Positions 6,050 to 13,308 of a DNA stretch of 19,952 nt are shown piece after piece. Source of the stretch: Oscillospiraceae bacterium (lineage in GTDB: Bacteria > Bacillota_A > Clostridia > Oscillospirales > Oscillospiraceae); assembly GCA_017381835.1 (NCBI GenBank), contig JAFOBK010000020.1, forward strand, positions 1-19,952. The letters are read 5' to 3'. Under the pieces are notes generated by a model. That model was given only the letters and a program-made list of their open reading frames with translations. It was not told the origin of the DNA and did no database searches. The first letter of the stretch is position 1, and every line of letters begins with the position of its first letter. The position numbers and the translations under genes are program-made.

Positions 6050-8443
6050 TTACTGTACCGGATCGGTCCAGTAGGCACGGTTGTAGATATCGGTGAACTG
6101 ATAGGTAAGGTTTGCTGCATCTGCATCGATATAGACATCGCTAATGTACAGTTCATCCTCAACGACAAGCTGCTGGCCGAACATGTAGCTGTCCAGGTAT
6201 TCGCCGTCGTAGCTGTAGTAGTCGCAGACAAAGTCGATCACATCACCGGGAACCACGGGATCCATGGTCTTGGCCACGGTGTCGGTCTCACCGTCCTTGT
6301 AGACCCGGCGGACGCCTGCGATGGTGCCGTAGGGATCTGCATCGGAGAAGACCACCACCAGCTCTGCCCGCTCACCGTTGTACAGCACGGGGATTCGGCC
6401 GGTGATGCTGTAGCTGCTGCCATCGTCTACGGTATACTCGTGGTAGTAAGCCACCGGCTGCTCATTGACAGCAATCCAGGTGATTTTGTCGGGAGCCAGC
6501 AGATTGCCGTCCTGATCGAATTCATAGACGGTGTCCAGACCCAGGTCGATGTAGCCTTCGCCGTCATCATAGAACATGTTGGCATGGAGGGACTGCACCA
6601 AAGACCACTGCTGCTCCGGCAGGACGATGGCCATGCCATTGCCCGTAGGCTGCCAGGTCAGCAGGCTGCCATCGAAGGAATTGTTTGCAATGTAGGAAGT
6701 CATTTCCTCGGCTTCCAGGGCACGGCCGGAGAGGAAGTCCGTATTCATGTCGGTAAGGCCTGCAATGCTGCTGAAGTCGCCCCCCAGGAATGTACCCAAC
6801 AGCTGGCCAATCATGTCGGCGCTGCTGCCGGAGTCCATGCCGGGAATGCCCAGCAGGGTGGGCAGGGGAGAGGGAGTGCCGCCGGCGGCTGCCTGGCCGC
6901 TGACTTCCATGCTGGCAAAGGCCTGAATGCAGCGGGCATACTCTTCGTCCATACCGATCTGCTCATAGGTATCCACGGCATTGTCCACCATGGAAGCTTT
7001 CCGGAAGGGGAAGTAAATGGAGATGCCGTAGGCATTGGTCATGTTGGAAGAAGTGCGGTTGTACTTGACCGCGCCCAGCAGCGCCTCTGCCAGGGCATCG
7101 CCTTCCTGGGTGTTCATATTCTTTGCCAGGTGTACCAGGTCAACCTGGTCGATGCGGCTGGATGCGCCGAATTCCCGGGCATTGCTTCTGGCATTGGAAA
7201 CCTGGGCATAGTCATTGTTCTTGATCAGCTGGTAAGTATCATTGGAGAAAGCGGCCAGTGCCTTGGGAATGGTGGCTTCCGCTTCTGCCAGGTCAACGAT
7301 GGAGAGGGTGGTGGACTGACCGGCGCACTTTCTGCCGCAGGCTTCCACAAAGTCATCGATGATTTCCTTGCCCACTTCCAGGGTGGAAAGGGAGGTATTC
7401 CGGGAGAGGGAGGTCAGCCAATTGGTGTAGTACCAGCCGATGCCAGGTTCAGTTTCCTCGCTGGCGATCATGTAGTCGGCATGCTTGGAGAGCATCAGGG
7501 CATTTTCTGCGGTGGCCATCAGGCAGGCATCGAAGCCCACGAAGTCAAAGCGGATACCGCCGTCGGTCAGGGCTTCATCAATTTCAGCCAGGCTCATGGA
7601 GCCACTGGACTGGAACTTTTCATCATAACCGAAGCCGCTGACAGAACCGCCGCCGTGATCCCAGAAGATCAGAGCGTTCCGGTTGGCGGGGAATTTATTG
7701 GCGCACCAGCGGATGAAGGAGGAGAGGGTGTCCGGGTCGGTCATGGATACGCTGCCCAGGTTTTCTTCCAGGCAGACGATGCCGTCATCCTTGATCTGCC
7801 AAATCTGATTTGTCTTGCTGCTCATCACGGAATTCTGCCATTGCTTGCAGCCGCCGGTATAGACAATCAGATTTACCTTGTCGCCAATCTCCGCATCCAG
7901 CATCTCCTGCAGATCCATGGTGGCCATTTTGCTGCGGGATTCCAGGTCGGTGCCGCAGAGGTAGACCATCAGGGTCACCTCATCTTTGCCGCTGCCCAAG
8001 ATGTTGGTATACTTATCCCGGGCACTGCTGACAACGGAAGTGTCCAGCGCCTGGGTGTTGCTTCCGGTGTCCCAGCCGGTGGATACATTACCGCCGGACA
8101 GATTGCCGAAGAGAGATTCGTAGGGATCATAGGAAGATTCATAGGAGCTGCCGGGGGCAGGACTCTGGGGCGCAATGTCGCCGCCACCGCCAAACAGCAG
8201 GCTGCTCAAGCCGCCGCCACCGCCCAGCAAGAGAACCAAAAGAAGGATGATCAGCTTGCTGCCGCCAAAACCGCCGGAACGGGTGGCGCGTCCGCTGCTA
8301 CCGGTATGGGCACTGCCGGCAGAATGCTGGGGAGTGCGTCCGGGTTTGCCTACAGGGCCGGTACCAAGTCCGCTGCCCCGCCGCTGGATGGGTTTGCCAT
8401 GGCCGGTGATGTTTTGCTGCCGGCCTCTGGGTCTGTTGTTCAT
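6050..8443 (-). CDS. Clostripain-family (C11) cysteine peptidase, membrane-anchored
   Basis: A 797-residue protein. Residues 1-62 are polar, rich in Gly, Arg and Ser, and probably disordered. A hydrophobic segment (LIILLLVLLLGGGGG, about 64-78) should anchor it with the catalytic part outside the cell. The C11 domain runs from about 150 (TLMVYLCGTDLESRS) to about 480. The expected dyad is visible: His263 in FWDHGGG and Cys307 in GFDACLM. C11 peptidases cleave after basic residues and often self-activate at an internal Lys/Arg. A C-terminal beta-rich region (about 590-797; WQPTGNGMAIVLPEQQW onward) follows, as in other C11 proteins of gut Clostridia. ATG 8443 is preceded by TTAGGAGG. It has its own promoter (8471-8498) and is divergent from the MFS gene. 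Confidence 0.9.
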   Translation of the reverse strand: MNNRPRGRQQNITGHGKPIQRRGSGLGTGPVGKPGRTPQHSAGSAHTGSSGRATRSGGFGGSKLIILLLVLLLGGGGGLSSLLFGGGGDIAPQSPAPGSSYESSYDPYESLFGNLSGGNVSTGWDTGSNTQALDTSVVSSARDKYTNILGSGKDEVTLMVYLCGTDLESRSKMATMDLQEMLDAEIGDKVNLIVYTGGCKQWQNSVMSSKTNQIWQIKDDGIVCLEENLGSVSMTDPDTLSSFIRWCANKFPANRNALIFWDHGGGSVSGFGYDEKFQSSGSMSLAEIDEALTDGGIRFDFVGFDACLMATAENALMLSKHADYMIASEETEPGIGWYYTNWLTSLSRNTSLSTLEVGKEIIDDFVEACGRKCAGQSTTLSIVDLAEAEATIPKALAAFSNDTYQLIKNNDYAQVSNARSNAREFGASSRIDQVDLVHLAKNMNTQEGDALAEALLGAVKYNRTSSNMTNAYGISIYFPFRKASMVDNAVDTYEQIGMDEEYARCIQAFASMEVSGQAAAGGTPSPLPTLLGIPGMDSGSSADMIGQLLGTFLGGDFSSIAGLTDMNTDFLSGRALEAEEMTSYIANNSFDGSLLTWQPTGNGMAIVLPEQQWSLVQSLHANMFYDDGEGYIDLGLDTVYEFDQDGNLLAPDKITWIAVNEQPVAYYHEYTVDDGSSYSITGRIPVLYNGERAELVVVFSDADPYGTIAGVRRVYKDGETDTVAKTMDPVVPGDVIDFVCDYYSYDGEYLDSYMFGQQLVVEDELYISDVYIDADAANLTYQFTDIYNRAYWTDPVQ

Positions 8444-8470
8444 ATCCTGCCTCCTAAGCGCGTTTTCTTA

Positions 8471-8498
8471 ATCATACCACATGGCGAATAAAATGCAA
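8471..8498 (-). promoter_or_regulatory. Predicted promoter of the C11 peptidase gene (leader module)
   Basis: Minus strand: -35 TTGCAT (8493-8498), 16-base spacer ending TGTGG, -10 TATGAT (8471-8476), then TAAGAAAA. The stretch closely matches the promoter at 2322-2349, but the ribosome binding site after it (TTAGGAGG) is different from the usual AAAGGCGGTGA. Confidence 0.7.
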
Positions 8499-8529
8499 GA
8501 AAAAGCGGGGATGTACGCTGTCAGGCGGC

Positions 8530-8558
8530 TGGACATTTTGGTATCCTGGATGTATAAT
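8530..8558 (+). promoter_or_regulatory. Predicted promoter of the MFS gene
   Basis: -35 TGGACA (8530-8535), 17-base spacer, -10 TATAAT (8553-8558) with TGTA just before it. The gene starts 42 bases downstream with GGAGGGG. Confidence 0.65.
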
Positions 8559-8599
8559 GCATATATTTCCAAAAAGAACCGGATATTGGAGGGGTTCCA

Positions 8600-9820
8600 A
8601 TGAATATTATGAAAAATAAAAGCGCCCTTCGCTGGGCTTACCTGGCAATGGGCGTTTTTGCAATGCTTTTTGCGGGTATTTTGTACGCCTGGTCTATTTT
8701 GAAAGCGCCGCTGGCTGCGGAATTTGGATGGGACGCCTCCGGCCTTGCTCTGAACTTCACCCTGGCCATGAGCTTCTTTTGCATCGGCGGTCTGCTGGGC
8801 GCGCAGATTTCCAAACGCAAGGGTCATAGAATGGCTTTGATCCTGGCAGGCATTTTGTCTGCGGCGGGATTTCTGCTGACAGCTGCGCTGGGCGGAAATT
8901 CTGTGTGGATGCTCTATATTACATATGGCATCCTGGCCGGTATGGGTATCGGCATTGCTTACAATGTGGTCATCGCCACCGTCAGCGCCTGGTTTCCCGA
9001 TAAGAAGGGTCTTTGCTCCGGCTGCCTGATGATGGGTTTCGGCGTCTCTGCTCTGGTGCTGGGTAACTTAGCGGATGTGCTTTTCAAAAGCAGCCTGGGT
9101 TGGCGCTTGACCTATGTGATTTTGGGTATTGCGATTTGCGTGGTGCTGCTCCTGGCGGCGATGCTGCTGAAGAAGCCGGATTCCCGGACGGCTCTGCCTC
9201 AGCCGAAGGCCGGCAAGACCGCAGCGGAGGACTTTGAACGGCAGGACTACACCTCCGGTCAGATGCTGCGCCGTCCCTCTTTTTGGATGGCCTTTGTGAG
9301 CATCTCCTTCCTGGCTGCAGTAGGCAGCTCTGTGATCAGCTTTGCCAAGGATCTGGCCCTTTCGGTGGATGCGCCGGAGGCATTGGCAGTTTCTTTGGTG
9401 GGTCTACTGTCCGTGTGCAACGGCCTGGGACGGATCCTCACCGGTGCTCTCTTTGATGCCATGGGCCGCAGAAAGACCATGCTGCTGGCAAATATCCTTA
9501 CCATCGGTGCGGCCACTGTGACCCTGGTGGCAGTTTCCGTGGGTTCGCTGCCGGTTTGCATTGCAGGTCTGTGCCTGACAGGTATATCTTACGGCGCCTG
9601 CCCCACCATCACTTCTGCCTTTACCTCTTCTTTCTTTGGCATGAAGTATTTTTCCACCAATATGGCATTTATGACCTTCACCGTCATGGGCGGCTCCCTC
9701 ATTGCCACGGTGTCTAACAAGGTTTTTGAGGTCACCGGCGGCTATACCGCAACTTTTATGATGCTGCTGGGTCTGACCTTTGCAGCGCTCGTTCTGAATA
9801 TCTTTATTCGTAAACCCTGA
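8600..9820 (+). CDS. MFS permease, oxalate/formate antiporter (OFA) type
   Basis: A 406-residue protein with about twelve hydrophobic segments, the usual length and topology for the major facilitator superfamily. The first helices (YLAMGVFAMLFAGILYAWSI) and the helix 4-5 region (ILAGMGIGIAYNVVIATVSA, then WFPDKKGLCSG) match the OFA family pattern 'G.g.G..Y......WFpdkrGla.G'. This family exchanges small carboxylates such as oxalate, formate, lactate or related acids across the inner membrane. The substrate here is not decidable. ATG 8600 lies after GGAGGGGTTCCA. It is a single gene between its own promoter and the hairpin at 9821. Confidence 0.88.
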   Translation: MNIMKNKSALRWAYLAMGVFAMLFAGILYAWSILKAPLAAEFGWDASGLALNFTLAMSFFCIGGLLGAQISKRKGHRMALILAGILSAAGFLLTAALGGNSVWMLYITYGILAGMGIGIAYNVVIATVSAWFPDKKGLCSGCLMMGFGVSALVLGNLADVLFKSSLGWRLTYVILGIAICVVLLLAAMLLKKPDSRTALPQPKAGKTAAEDFERQDYTSGQMLRRPSFWMAFVSISFLAAVGSSVISFAKDLALSVDAPEALAVSLVGLLSVCNGLGRILTGALFDAMGRRKTMLLANILTIGAATVTLVAVSVGSLPVCIAGLCLTGISYGACPTITSAFTSSFFGMKYFSTNMAFMTFTVMGGSLIATVSNKVFEVTGGYTATFMMLLGLTFAALVLNIFIRKP

Positions 9821-9857
9821 AAAAAGCAGCCTGTCCCGGTTGGGGCAGGCTGCTTTT
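9821..9857. terminator. Bidirectional rho-independent terminator
   Basis: The hairpin AAAAGCAGCCTGtCCC / GGGGCAGGCTGCTTTT begins directly after the MFS stop codon. It ends five bases before the stop of the converging TPR-like gene and has A and T runs on both sides. Confidence 0.85.
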
Positions 9858-9861
9858 GGTG

Positions 9862-10590
9862 TTATCGGGGAAATGCTGGGTGGGTGCCGTCAAAAATCTG
9901 CTGTACAGTGCTTTGAATTTGGGGGAGTAAGGCAGGGAGCTTTTCCTTGACCCGCTGTATATATGCTGCGGATTTCTCCCTGTTTCCCATGGCTGCGTAA
10001 AGAATCGCCGCTGTGGCATCCGCGCCGGGCTGGGCAGGATATTGCTGCGCCGCAAGCCAGGCTTTTTCTGCTTCATCATACTGATGGAGCATGGTCAGGC
10101 AGGAGGCTAAGTTTGTGTAAGCAGAGCCGAGCATTATCTCGTCCTTGTCATTTTCGGACATTTCCAGCAGGCACGCGATGCCGGTTTGGTAATAGCCCTT
10201 TGCCTTTTCCAGCTGGGAGGCCCCGTGGGCGGCCTTTGCCAGCTTTAAGTAGGGGAGATAAAACCGATGGCCGATTGCGCCTGCTTTTTCATACCATTCC
10301 AGGCTCTGCTCTTTTGCGCCGCCCATTTCAAAGCAGAGGCCTACAAAAAATGCCCAGGCGGCTTTGTCCTCATCGTAAATACAATGGGGGTGGAGTTCTT
10401 TCAAAAGCTCCATGCCCCGCTTGACTTCCCGGCGGCTGATATGGTTCAGGGCGTTGATCAGCAAGATCCGAACCTGCTGGTTCTCTACAAATGCCGGCTC
10501 CAGAATGGGGCCGAATGCCTGCCGATGGGCTTCCCAGCTTTGCCGCAGCGCAAATTCCGCGCTTTCAAAATCAATAGGGGGATTGCTCAT
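9862..10590 (-). CDS. Helical-repeat (TPR-like) hypothetical protein
   Basis: A 242-residue soluble, helix-rich protein. Segments such as SLEWYEKAGAIGHRFYLPYL, 'KLAKAAHGASQLEKAKGYYQTGI' and 'AYTNLASCLTMLHQYDEAEKAWLAAQQ' have the tetratricopeptide rhythm (W/Y...A...G...Y.eA...) over about residues 75-215. Such folds bind partner proteins; no specific role can be given. ATG 10590 was chosen because AAAGGCGGTG sits 6 bases before it. It converges on the MFS gene and shares its terminator. It is the last of a run of six small minus-strand genes (14346 to 9862). Confidence 0.7.
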   Translation of the reverse strand: MSNPPIDFESAEFALRQSWEAHRQAFGPILEPAFVENQQVRILLINALNHISRREVKRGMELLKELHPHCIYDEDKAAWAFFVGLCFEMGGAKEQSLEWYEKAGAIGHRFYLPYLKLAKAAHGASQLEKAKGYYQTGIACLLEMSENDKDEIMLGSAYTNLASCLTMLHQYDEAEKAWLAAQQYPAQPGADATAAILYAAMGNREKSAAYIQRVKEKLPALLPQIQSTVQQIFDGTHPAFPR

Positions 10591-10607
10591 ACTATACACC
10601 GCCTTTT

Positions 10608-10635
10608 TGCATATGATGAGAGATTAACACAGTAA
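10608..10635 (-). promoter_or_regulatory. Weak candidate promoter of the TPR-like gene
   Basis: Minus strand: TTACTG (10630-10635), 16-base spacer, TATGCA (10608-10613), then AAAAAGGCGGTG. It looks like a degraded copy of the shared leader module: the ribosome binding site is intact, but both promoter boxes have drifted. Confidence 0.3.
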
Positions 10636-10661
10636 GCGGCGGGAGCAAGTCCCCGCCCTGC
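10636..10661 (-). repeat. GC-rich intergenic hairpin (GGCGGG family), possible terminator of the 10716 gene
   Basis: GGCGGG (10638-10643) pairs with CCCGCC (10652-10657). On the minus strand it reads GGCGGGGACTTGCTCCCGCC. It is the same hairpin family as 13252-13275 and 14405-14430, but no T-run follows, so termination here is doubtful. Confidence 0.6.
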
Positions 10662-10715
10662 ATTTGCGATAGCGTATCCGGCATTTCTATAAATGTCCCA
10701 TACCCTCTTGTTGAT

Positions 10716-11234
10716 TCATTCACCGGCATATGGGCTAGTTTCCGCAATGTATACAATCACATTACAATCCCAGGGCTCATAGTATATGTATCGTATTTTC
10801 AAATGCTGCCCATTGCCGGATATGACACCACCATATACCTTTGTGTTATTGTAGCCTTGCAGGGCGGTGTTATCGGAATAGTCAAAAAGCACACCGTTGA
10901 TTTGAAATGTCTCGTGAGCGTGCCCTTCTGCGGGCATGGGGGTAAAATCTTCTACATACCCCTCAACCGTCATATATCGTCCTTCTTCGTATGCGACTAC
11001 AATGTTTTGGTACATATTGATTTGGCTTGTAATAACAATACCGCACACTAAGAGGCTCAGCACGAGTCCAAAGGAACAGATGAATAAATTTACTCTGTGT
11101 CCTTTGGTTGTTTTCTTGCTCCGGATTTCTCTTGCTTCTCTAATCAAAAAGCGAGCAATTAGCAAAACCATAACAAAAGGAATCACAGTTCCCCGATCTG
11201 TGCGGTAAGTTACCTCGTACAACACATTGTTCAT
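10716..11234 (-). CDS. Membrane-anchored hypothetical protein
   Basis: A 172-residue protein with two hydrophobic segments (about 17-31, VIPFVMVLLIARFLI; about 49-71, LFICSFGLVLSLLVCGIVIT) separated by a very basic loop (REIRSKKTTKGHR) that should face the cytosol. Residues about 72-172 form an outside domain (MYQNIVVAYEEGRYMTVEGY, then YVEDFTPMPAEGHAHETFQI) of beta character. No family name recognised. The ATG at 11234 follows AAAAGGCGGTGATTGC. Own promoter at 11256-11284. Its layout (short cytosolic part, membrane helices, beta domain) is loosely like the neighbour at 11444. Confidence 0.72.
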   Translation of the reverse strand: MNNVLYEVTYRTDRGTVIPFVMVLLIARFLIREAREIRSKKTTKGHRVNLFICSFGLVLSLLVCGIVITSQINMYQNIVVAYEEGRYMTVEGYVEDFTPMPAEGHAHETFQINGVLFDYSDNTALQGYNNTKVYGGVISGNGQHLKIRYIYYEPWDCNVIVYIAETSPYAGE

Positions 11235-11239
11235 GCAAT

Positions 11240-11294
11240 CACCGCCTTTTCTTTTATCATATCACGGAGCGGTCAAATTGACAACAAAAAGCGG
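11240..11294 (-). repeat. Leader-module direct repeat, copy 1 of 2
   Basis: The first 34 bases (11240-11273) and the last 17 (11278-11294) are identical to 14354-14387 and 14392-14408. Only the four bases between differ. The repeat covers the end of a terminator, the promoter and the ribosome binding site of the gene that follows. Confidence 0.9.
11256..11284 (-). promoter_or_regulatory. Predicted promoter of the 10716 gene (leader module)
   Basis: Minus strand: -35 TTGTCA (11279-11284), 17-base spacer, extended -10 TGATATGAT (TATGAT at 11256-11261), then AAAAGAAAAGGCGGTGA. Same boxes and spacer length as 14370-14398. Confidence 0.75.
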
Positions 11295-11315
11295 GCGAAC
11301 ACAGTTCACCCCTAC
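11291..11315 (-). terminator. Hairpin with T-run upstream of the 10716 promoter
   Basis: On the minus strand GGGTGAAC (11304-11311) pairs, with one G-U wobble, with GTTCGCCC (11293-11300) around TGT, followed by GC and TTTTT. It lies about 130 bases after the stop of the 11444 gene. The bases GTAGGGG beside the stem recall short intergenic repeats common in Clostridia. The rest of the gap (11316-11443) shows no convincing gene. Confidence 0.6.
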
Positions 11316-11443
11316 AACCATTTTCGGTAGAATTCGTAGTGACGACCTGTGATCACCCGTTATGTTGCTGCTTTCAATGGGAATTCCACACCGGGTATCC
11401 AGAGAATTTGCAAGAACCTGATTGAAGGGATGATGCCCATAGG

Positions 11444-11926
11444 TTATCTTCGCTTTTGAGACAGTAAACGGATTAGTCCGCACATAGACAGCACATAACA
11501 GAATAAACCCAATCCCATAAAACCGGTTGCTTCACCGGATAGCTTTTCTGAGGTGTTTTGAAATTCTAACAATACCTGATTGTCTGCATTCAGCTCCATA
11601 ATAGTATTGGAATTCGGATGTACAATCATAGACAGCTCTATGCCGGGGGTAAGGTTATCGATACTGTTCAAAAGATTGTCGTTGATACATACACCGTCAA
11701 TGTATAGTTGCGCATGATCCTCAAACTGGATAATAATCTCTGCTACGTGGCCCCGTTCTTGTTGCGTTGCGTAGGATTCATATATGGCAGTTGTGTGAAT
11801 AGATTCTTTCTGTTTAATAGGTGTGTTCCAGTATTGCATACCAAAGGTGAATACTGTACCCATAATTAAACCCACAATCAATAGAAACCATGCTTCGCCT
11901 TTTGTCATTGGCCTCTTGTTCTTCAT
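11444..11926 (-). CDS. Hypothetical protein with two membrane helices flanking an external domain
   Basis: A 160-residue protein. A first hydrophobic segment (about 13-31, WFLLIVGLIMGTVFTFGM) follows a basic start (MKNKRPMTKGE). A soluble region of about 100 residues (GHVAEIIIQFEDHAQLYIDG, then 'CINDNLLNSIDNLTPG') is followed by a second segment (about 136-154, GLGLFCYVLSMCGLIRLL) and a basic end (SQKRR). Both ends should be cytosolic and the beta-rich middle outside. No family recognised. ATG 11926 follows GAGGTAAGTTGAG. The leader (11927-12029) has no clear copy of the shared promoter module, unlike its neighbours. Confidence 0.7.
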   Translation of the reverse strand: MKNKRPMTKGEAWFLLIVGLIMGTVFTFGMQYWNTPIKQKESIHTTAIYESYATQQERGHVAEIIIQFEDHAQLYIDGVCINDNLLNSIDNLTPGIELSMIVHPNSNTIMELNADNQVLLEFQNTSEKLSGEATGFMGLGLFCYVLSMCGLIRLLSQKRR

Positions 11927-12029
11927 CTCAACTTACCTCATGAAATATGATGTTACACAATTGGTGTCTTACAAGTTATTCAGTATGGGAAACCAATCGG
12001 GAGAGAAAATCCTGTATCCGGTTGCCTGA

Positions 12030-12863
12030 TTACAGTTCGTTCCGGTATTTTTCGACCAGCGCCTGGAATTGCGCCACATACTTATCCAGGCGTTTCTGAT
12101 CCTTTGGCAAGTCCAGGCTGGGTTTGCGGAAACCGCAGACCCGAACATCGTTCATGACAGCATCCTCAGTATTATATGCACACATACACTTTCCGGAAAG
12201 ATGGGGATATTTGGCCACAAGCCAGGCAATCTCCTCTGTTGTCAGCATACCCGCATCGAAATCAAACTGCTCCAAAGAGGGCAAGGTGCGCAGAGCATCC
12301 ATTCTTTTATCCAGTAAGCGGATACCGTTCAGGGAGAGCTGCTTCAAAGCAGGCATTCCGGCAAAACAATCCAAGGATTCCACAGAAAAGTTGTTGAACA
12401 TACCTCCGCTGAGAAAAACCTGTTCCATAACCTTGGAGGTTTTCAAAAGCGCAGGGTTCAAGGTCATGCGTTTTGCATCGATGATACTGATCGTTCGCAG
12501 CGACTCGTTGCGCTCCATATTCCACAGCTTGTCAGCGCGGATGTTCCAAAAGATAGACACCTCTTCAAGATTTCTTAAGTCTTCCAGGGGTGAAAAGTCA
12601 CGGATAAGGTGAGACTTGAAAAAAGAAAGATAACGGTATGATTTTCCGTAGTGCTGTACAAAGTGTTCCAAGCTCTCCTGGTTCATTCCGCAGATTTCCA
12701 GAATTTCCGAATGCTTGCCCGTTGCCATTTCGTAATCCACATCGTCAGGGGTCATGCAGCAGGGAGAGAGCGCTTCACCTTTGATGCTTTCGGGGCGGGA
12801 GATAAACAGCCGTTTCTCCGTTTGGCTGACGTGAATAAAGAATTCCTTATTTCTTGACGGCAT
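12030..12863 (-). CDS. Leucine-rich-repeat-like hypothetical protein
   Basis: A 277-residue protein without signal peptide or membrane helix. After about 70 residues of unassigned N-terminus, residues about 85-235 contain irregular units of about 23-30 residues with spaced leucines: SPLEDLRNLEEVSIFWNIRA, then 'RNESLRTISIIDAKRMTLNP', 'FAGMPALKQLSLNGIRLLDK', 'LRTLPSLEQFDFDAGMLTTE'. This is the pattern of a leucine-rich-repeat solenoid, suggesting protein binding. ATG 12863 was chosen because GCGGAGGT lies about 8 bases upstream; a longer open frame to 12986 would run through the promoter. The promoter of this gene lies inside the 3' end of the preceding DUF1871 gene. Confidence 0.7.
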   Translation of the reverse strand: MPSRNKEFFIHVSQTEKRLFISRPESIKGEALSPCCMTPDDVDYEMATGKHSEILEICGMNQESLEHFVQHYGKSYRYLSFFKSHLIRDFSPLEDLRNLEEVSIFWNIRADKLWNMERNESLRTISIIDAKRMTLNPALLKTSKVMEQVFLSGGMFNNFSVESLDCFAGMPALKQLSLNGIRLLDKRMDALRTLPSLEQFDFDAGMLTTEEIAWLVAKYPHLSGKCMCAYNTEDAVMNDVRVCGFRKPSLDLPKDQKRLDKYVAQFQALVEKYRNEL

Positions 12864-12888
12864 ACTGCTGACCTCCGCTTTTTCTTTC

Positions 12889-12916
12889 ATCATATCACGG
12901 GAAGACGAAAATGCAA
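12889..12916 (-). promoter_or_regulatory. Predicted promoter of the LRR-like gene, inside the end of the DUF1871 gene
   Basis: Minus strand: -35 TTGCAT (12911-12916), 16-base spacer, extended -10 TGATATGAT (TATGAT at 12889-12894), then GAAAGAAAAAGCGGAGGT. The left part (TTGCAT..TTTCGTCTT) matches the leader of the 1565 gene; the right part (CCGTGATATGAT) matches those of the 10716 and 13309 genes. Confidence 0.7.
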
Positions 12917-13198
12917 TAAAAAGGAAGCACGTCGTTGTTTTAGCTTTGATAACTTTGTGTGAATCTTGAGCCCAACCTCTGTGCAATCATCGACACCAAA
13001 ATATTGGGATTCAAATTGCGCAGAAAACACTTCACTTACAACATGAATCACTTCATCTGCGGAGGAGGTTGGCGAGATCCGCTGCGCAATCATTCTGGAC
13101 TCAATATCGAATTCGTCCCGGGGACATCCGGATTCCAGCAAACAATATGGATCCCACTTATCGATACACCGCTTTACGATTTTAAATGTCCGGTCCAT
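12890..13198 (-). CDS. DUF1871 family protein, possibly with a replaced C-terminus
   Basis: A 102-residue soluble protein. Residues 1-85 show the DUF1871 pattern as I recall it: VKRCIDKWDPYCLLESGCPR, 'DEFDIESRMIAQRI', then a helix and a phenylalanine-rich '..VFSAQFESQYFG' motif and 'GLKIHTKLSKL'. DUF1871 is a small helical family of unknown role in Firmicutes. The start at ATG 13198 follows AAGAGGTGAGATT. The last 12 or so residues (ASFLLHFRLPVI) are encoded by the promoter of the next gene and the stop falls in its -10 box. The natural end may therefore have been lost when the next cassette joined. Its own promoter is at 13218. Confidence 0.72.
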   Translation of the reverse strand: MDRTFKIVKRCIDKWDPYCLLESGCPRDEFDIESRMIAQRISPTSSADEVIHVVSEVFSAQFESQYFGVDDCTEVGLKIHTKLSKLKQRRASFLLHFRLPVI

Positions 13199-13217
13199 AA
13201 TCTCACCTCTTAAAATT

Positions 13218-13245
13218 ATCATATCATAAAACCGGCAAAACACAA
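13218..13245 (-). promoter_or_regulatory. Predicted promoter of the DUF1871 gene (leader module)
   Basis: Minus strand: -35 TTGTGT (13240-13245), 16-base spacer, extended -10 TGATATGAT (TATGAT at 13218-13223), then AAGAGGTGAGA. The -35 starts directly after the T-run of the hairpin at 13252. Confidence 0.65.
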
Positions 13246-13246
13246 G

Positions 13247-13275
13247 AAAAAGGCGGGAGCAAGCCCCCGCCCTAC
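13247..13275 (-). terminator. GC-rich hairpin with T-run after the 13309 gene
   Basis: On the minus strand GTAGGGCGGG leads into the stem GGCGGG (13266-13271) / CCCGCC (13252-13257) and then TTTTTC. It is a rho-independent terminator for the propeller gene and a member of the same hairpin repeat family as 10636 and 14400. Confidence 0.75.
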
Positions 13276-13308
13276 ACTAGCACAGCAATACTCTATGTAC
13301 CCGAAAAA

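Noticed and set aside
6440..8491. A 683-residue open frame antisense to the C11 peptidase
   Set aside because: Low-complexity composition (Gly, Ala, Val, His) and no start signal; it mirrors the peptidase codon use and runs through that gene's start and promoter.
11262..11483. A 73-residue minus-strand frame between the two membrane protein genes
   Set aside because: It crosses the hairpin, the promoter of the 10716 gene and the end of the 11444 gene, and has no ribosome binding site.
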